Below, piece after piece: positions 63,571 to 64,000 of a stretch of DNA of 64,000 bases. Made by a program: the position numbers and the translations under genes. The notes beneath the pieces were generated by a model. The model saw only the letters and a list, made by a program, of their open reading frames with translations. It had not been told where the DNA came from and ran no database searches. The DNA is from Hydractinia symbiolongicarpus. Taxonomy: Eukaryota > Cnidaria > Hydrozoa > Anthoathecata > Hydractiniidae. Every line of letters starts with the position of its first letter. Position 1 is the first letter of the stretch. The stretch is taken from the NCBI RefSeq assembly GCF_029227915.1, contig NC_079883.1:31498001-31562000 (forward strand). Direction: 5' to 3'.

Positions 63571-64000
63571 AAACTACAAGTCTCATGCGTTTTAGTGGTA
63601 AAAAAAAAATTTAAAAAATCGTTCGGGAAATGTGTTTACTCCCTGGGTACTTTCTTTGTATACATTCGACTATACGGGCCAAGCCCGGTATTTACGGGAA
63701 ATTGCGGGTTTTCGTTTGCCGGCGATTAAACTTCTTTTATTCAGCGTCTCATCAAAAATGAAAACATTTTTGAAAACTACAAGTCTCATGCGTTTTAGTG
63801 GTAAAAAAAAAATTTAAAAAATCGTTCGGGAAATGAGTTTACACCCTGGGTACTTTCTTTGTATACTTTTGACTATACGGGCCGAGTCCGGGATTTACAG
63901 GAAATCGCAGGTTTTCGTTTGCCGGCGATTAAACTTCTTTTATTCAGCGTCTCATCAAAAGTGAAAACATTTTTGAGAACTACAAGTCTCATGCGTTTTA

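Larger units (their letters stand above)
63465..63667. repeat. Representative class A monomer (203 bp)
   Basis: I take GACTATACGG as monomer position 1. Class A is recognised by TACATTC just before position 1, CCAAGCCCGGG at 12-22, CCTCTTTCATTAAGCG at 64-79, and GGT followed by a run of about ten A and TTT at 133-148. This copy has 78 G+C in 203 (38%) and 12 CpG. Positions 1-60 are about 57% GC and positions 81-160 about 25% GC. It carries one private change (GTG for GAG near position 169). Class A monomers dominate 24-27 kb, 31.7-32.5 kb and 43-44.5 kb. Confidence 0.9.
1..64000. repeat. Satellite DNA array, 203-bp monomer, about 315 head-to-tail copies
   Basis: A recurring landmark (TTTGTATAC followed by GACTATACGGGCC) occurs at nearly constant spacing: the GTATAC hexamer or its variant begins at 180, 383, 586, 788, 991, 1194 and 1397, so the period is 203 bp with occasional one-base changes. 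The same landmarks, together with TTTGCCGGCGATTAAA, AGTGGT and the AAAATGAAAACATTTTT core, recur to the last base. All copies I inspected are in one orientation. I found no unique spacer, transposon or gene. This is the organisation of a eukaryotic centromeric or heterochromatic satellite; the family is not one I recognise by name. The location on a chromosome is inferred from this organisation only. Confidence 0.97.
62650..64000. repeat. 5-monomer (1,015 bp) spacing running off the right edge
   Basis: The CAAAAGTG / TTGAGAACTAC pair at 62,941 recurs at 63,956, an offset of 1,015 bp. The preceding CCGGTATTTACGGG and GATTTACAGGAAATCG monomers recur in the same order. The window ends inside the second copy, so its length is unknown. 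Confidence 0.75.

Noticed and set aside
63601-63615. A-runs as poly(A) tails of retrotransposed sequences
   Set aside because: The run sits at the same internal position (about 136-154) in every monomer, has no target-site duplication and varies by class, so it is part of the satellite.
1-64000. Many open reading frames of 60-124 codons on both strands
   Set aside because: They repeat one peptide with class-specific variants and overlap on opposite strands in the same bases. They begin and end at satellite landmarks. With a 203-bp period the frame shifts each monomer; longer frames occur only where one-base, 8-bp or 116-bp indels realign it. Many need GTG starts. I see no ribosome-binding or domain evidence, so none is annotated as a gene.
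1-64000. Regular repeats resembling a CRISPR array
   Set aside because: There are no unique spacers between repeats; the full 203 bp is repeated, the copies are too long, and no cas genes are present.
1-64000. TTGACTATAC and TGTATAC as bacterial -35/-10 or TATA promoter elements
   Set aside because: They are part of the constant monomer, occur hundreds of times and precede no gene. Satellite transcription is possible, but these matches do not show it.
1-64000. Ribosomal DNA spacer, telomeric repeat or LTR array
   Set aside because: No rRNA sequence, short telomere motif, primer-binding site, polypurine tract or terminal-repeat boundary was seen.
1-64000. Naming the source species or a known satellite family
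   Set aside because: I do not recognise the monomer, and base composition alone cannot assign a species. Only a broad inference (a eukaryote, probably with little CpG methylation) is supported.

Overview
The whole window is one uninterrupted tandem satellite array. A monomer of about 203 bp is repeated head to tail roughly 315 times, always in the same orientation, from the first base to the last. I see no unique sequence, gene, RNA gene, transposon or array edge. The array continues past both ends of the window. No coding sequence is annotated. The open frames (at most 124 codons) are by-products of the repeat: 203 is not a multiple of 3, so the frame rotates with every monomer, and the same peptide recurs from different copies on both strands.

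This is a eukaryotic satellite of the kind found at centromeres, pericentromeres or other constitutive heterochromatin. The species cannot be told from the sequence. The monomer is about 38% GC and, unusually for satellite DNA, is rich in CpG (12 in one representative monomer, against about 7.5 expected from its base composition). That argues against a heavily CpG-methylated, deaminating genome such as a vertebrate. An invertebrate, a fungus or another lineage with little CpG methylation fits better, but this is inference. Each monomer has a GC-rich half (about 57% GC, with several GGG runs and GCCGGC) and an AT-rich half (about 25% GC, with A-tracts). The AT-rich half carries a perfect 9-bp inverted repeat around an AAAA loop.

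Monomers fall into recognisable variant classes, called A to E here, which differ at linked diagnostic sites. They are arranged in nested higher-order repeats (HORs) whose unit size changes along the window. The layout is: 1-2,434, a 6-monomer unit (1,217 bp) twice; 3,097-10,053, a 17-monomer unit (about 3,451 bp) twice; 10,054-12,040, mixed, with a 2-monomer (406 bp) repeat; 12,041-24,000, nested units of 1,818, 1,007, 3,630 and 2,623 bp; 24,372-27,300, a 3-monomer (608 bp) and then a 5-monomer (1,014 bp) unit; 27,300-33,278, mixed; 33,279-40,829, a 2,517-bp unit three times, carrying a 116-bp internal deletion that fuses two monomers; 40,830-46,011, mixed, with a run of class A monomers; 46,012-53,075, units shrinking from 2,638 to 1,015 to 812 bp; 53,075-56,177, mixed 2-, 3- and 8-monomer spacing; 56,178 to about 63,300, a 21-monomer unit (4,262 bp) nearly twice; and a 1,015-bp (5-monomer) spacing that runs off the right edge.

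No genes act together here. The information lies in the repeat history: repeated unequal exchange or amplification at many unit sizes, with diagnostic variants that allow some events to be ordered. HOR boundaries were read by eye and most are good to within a few tens of bases; those of the 2,517-bp unit are exact as far as I can check. Near-identical HOR copies are also where genome assemblies most often fail, so copy numbers assume the assembly is correct.
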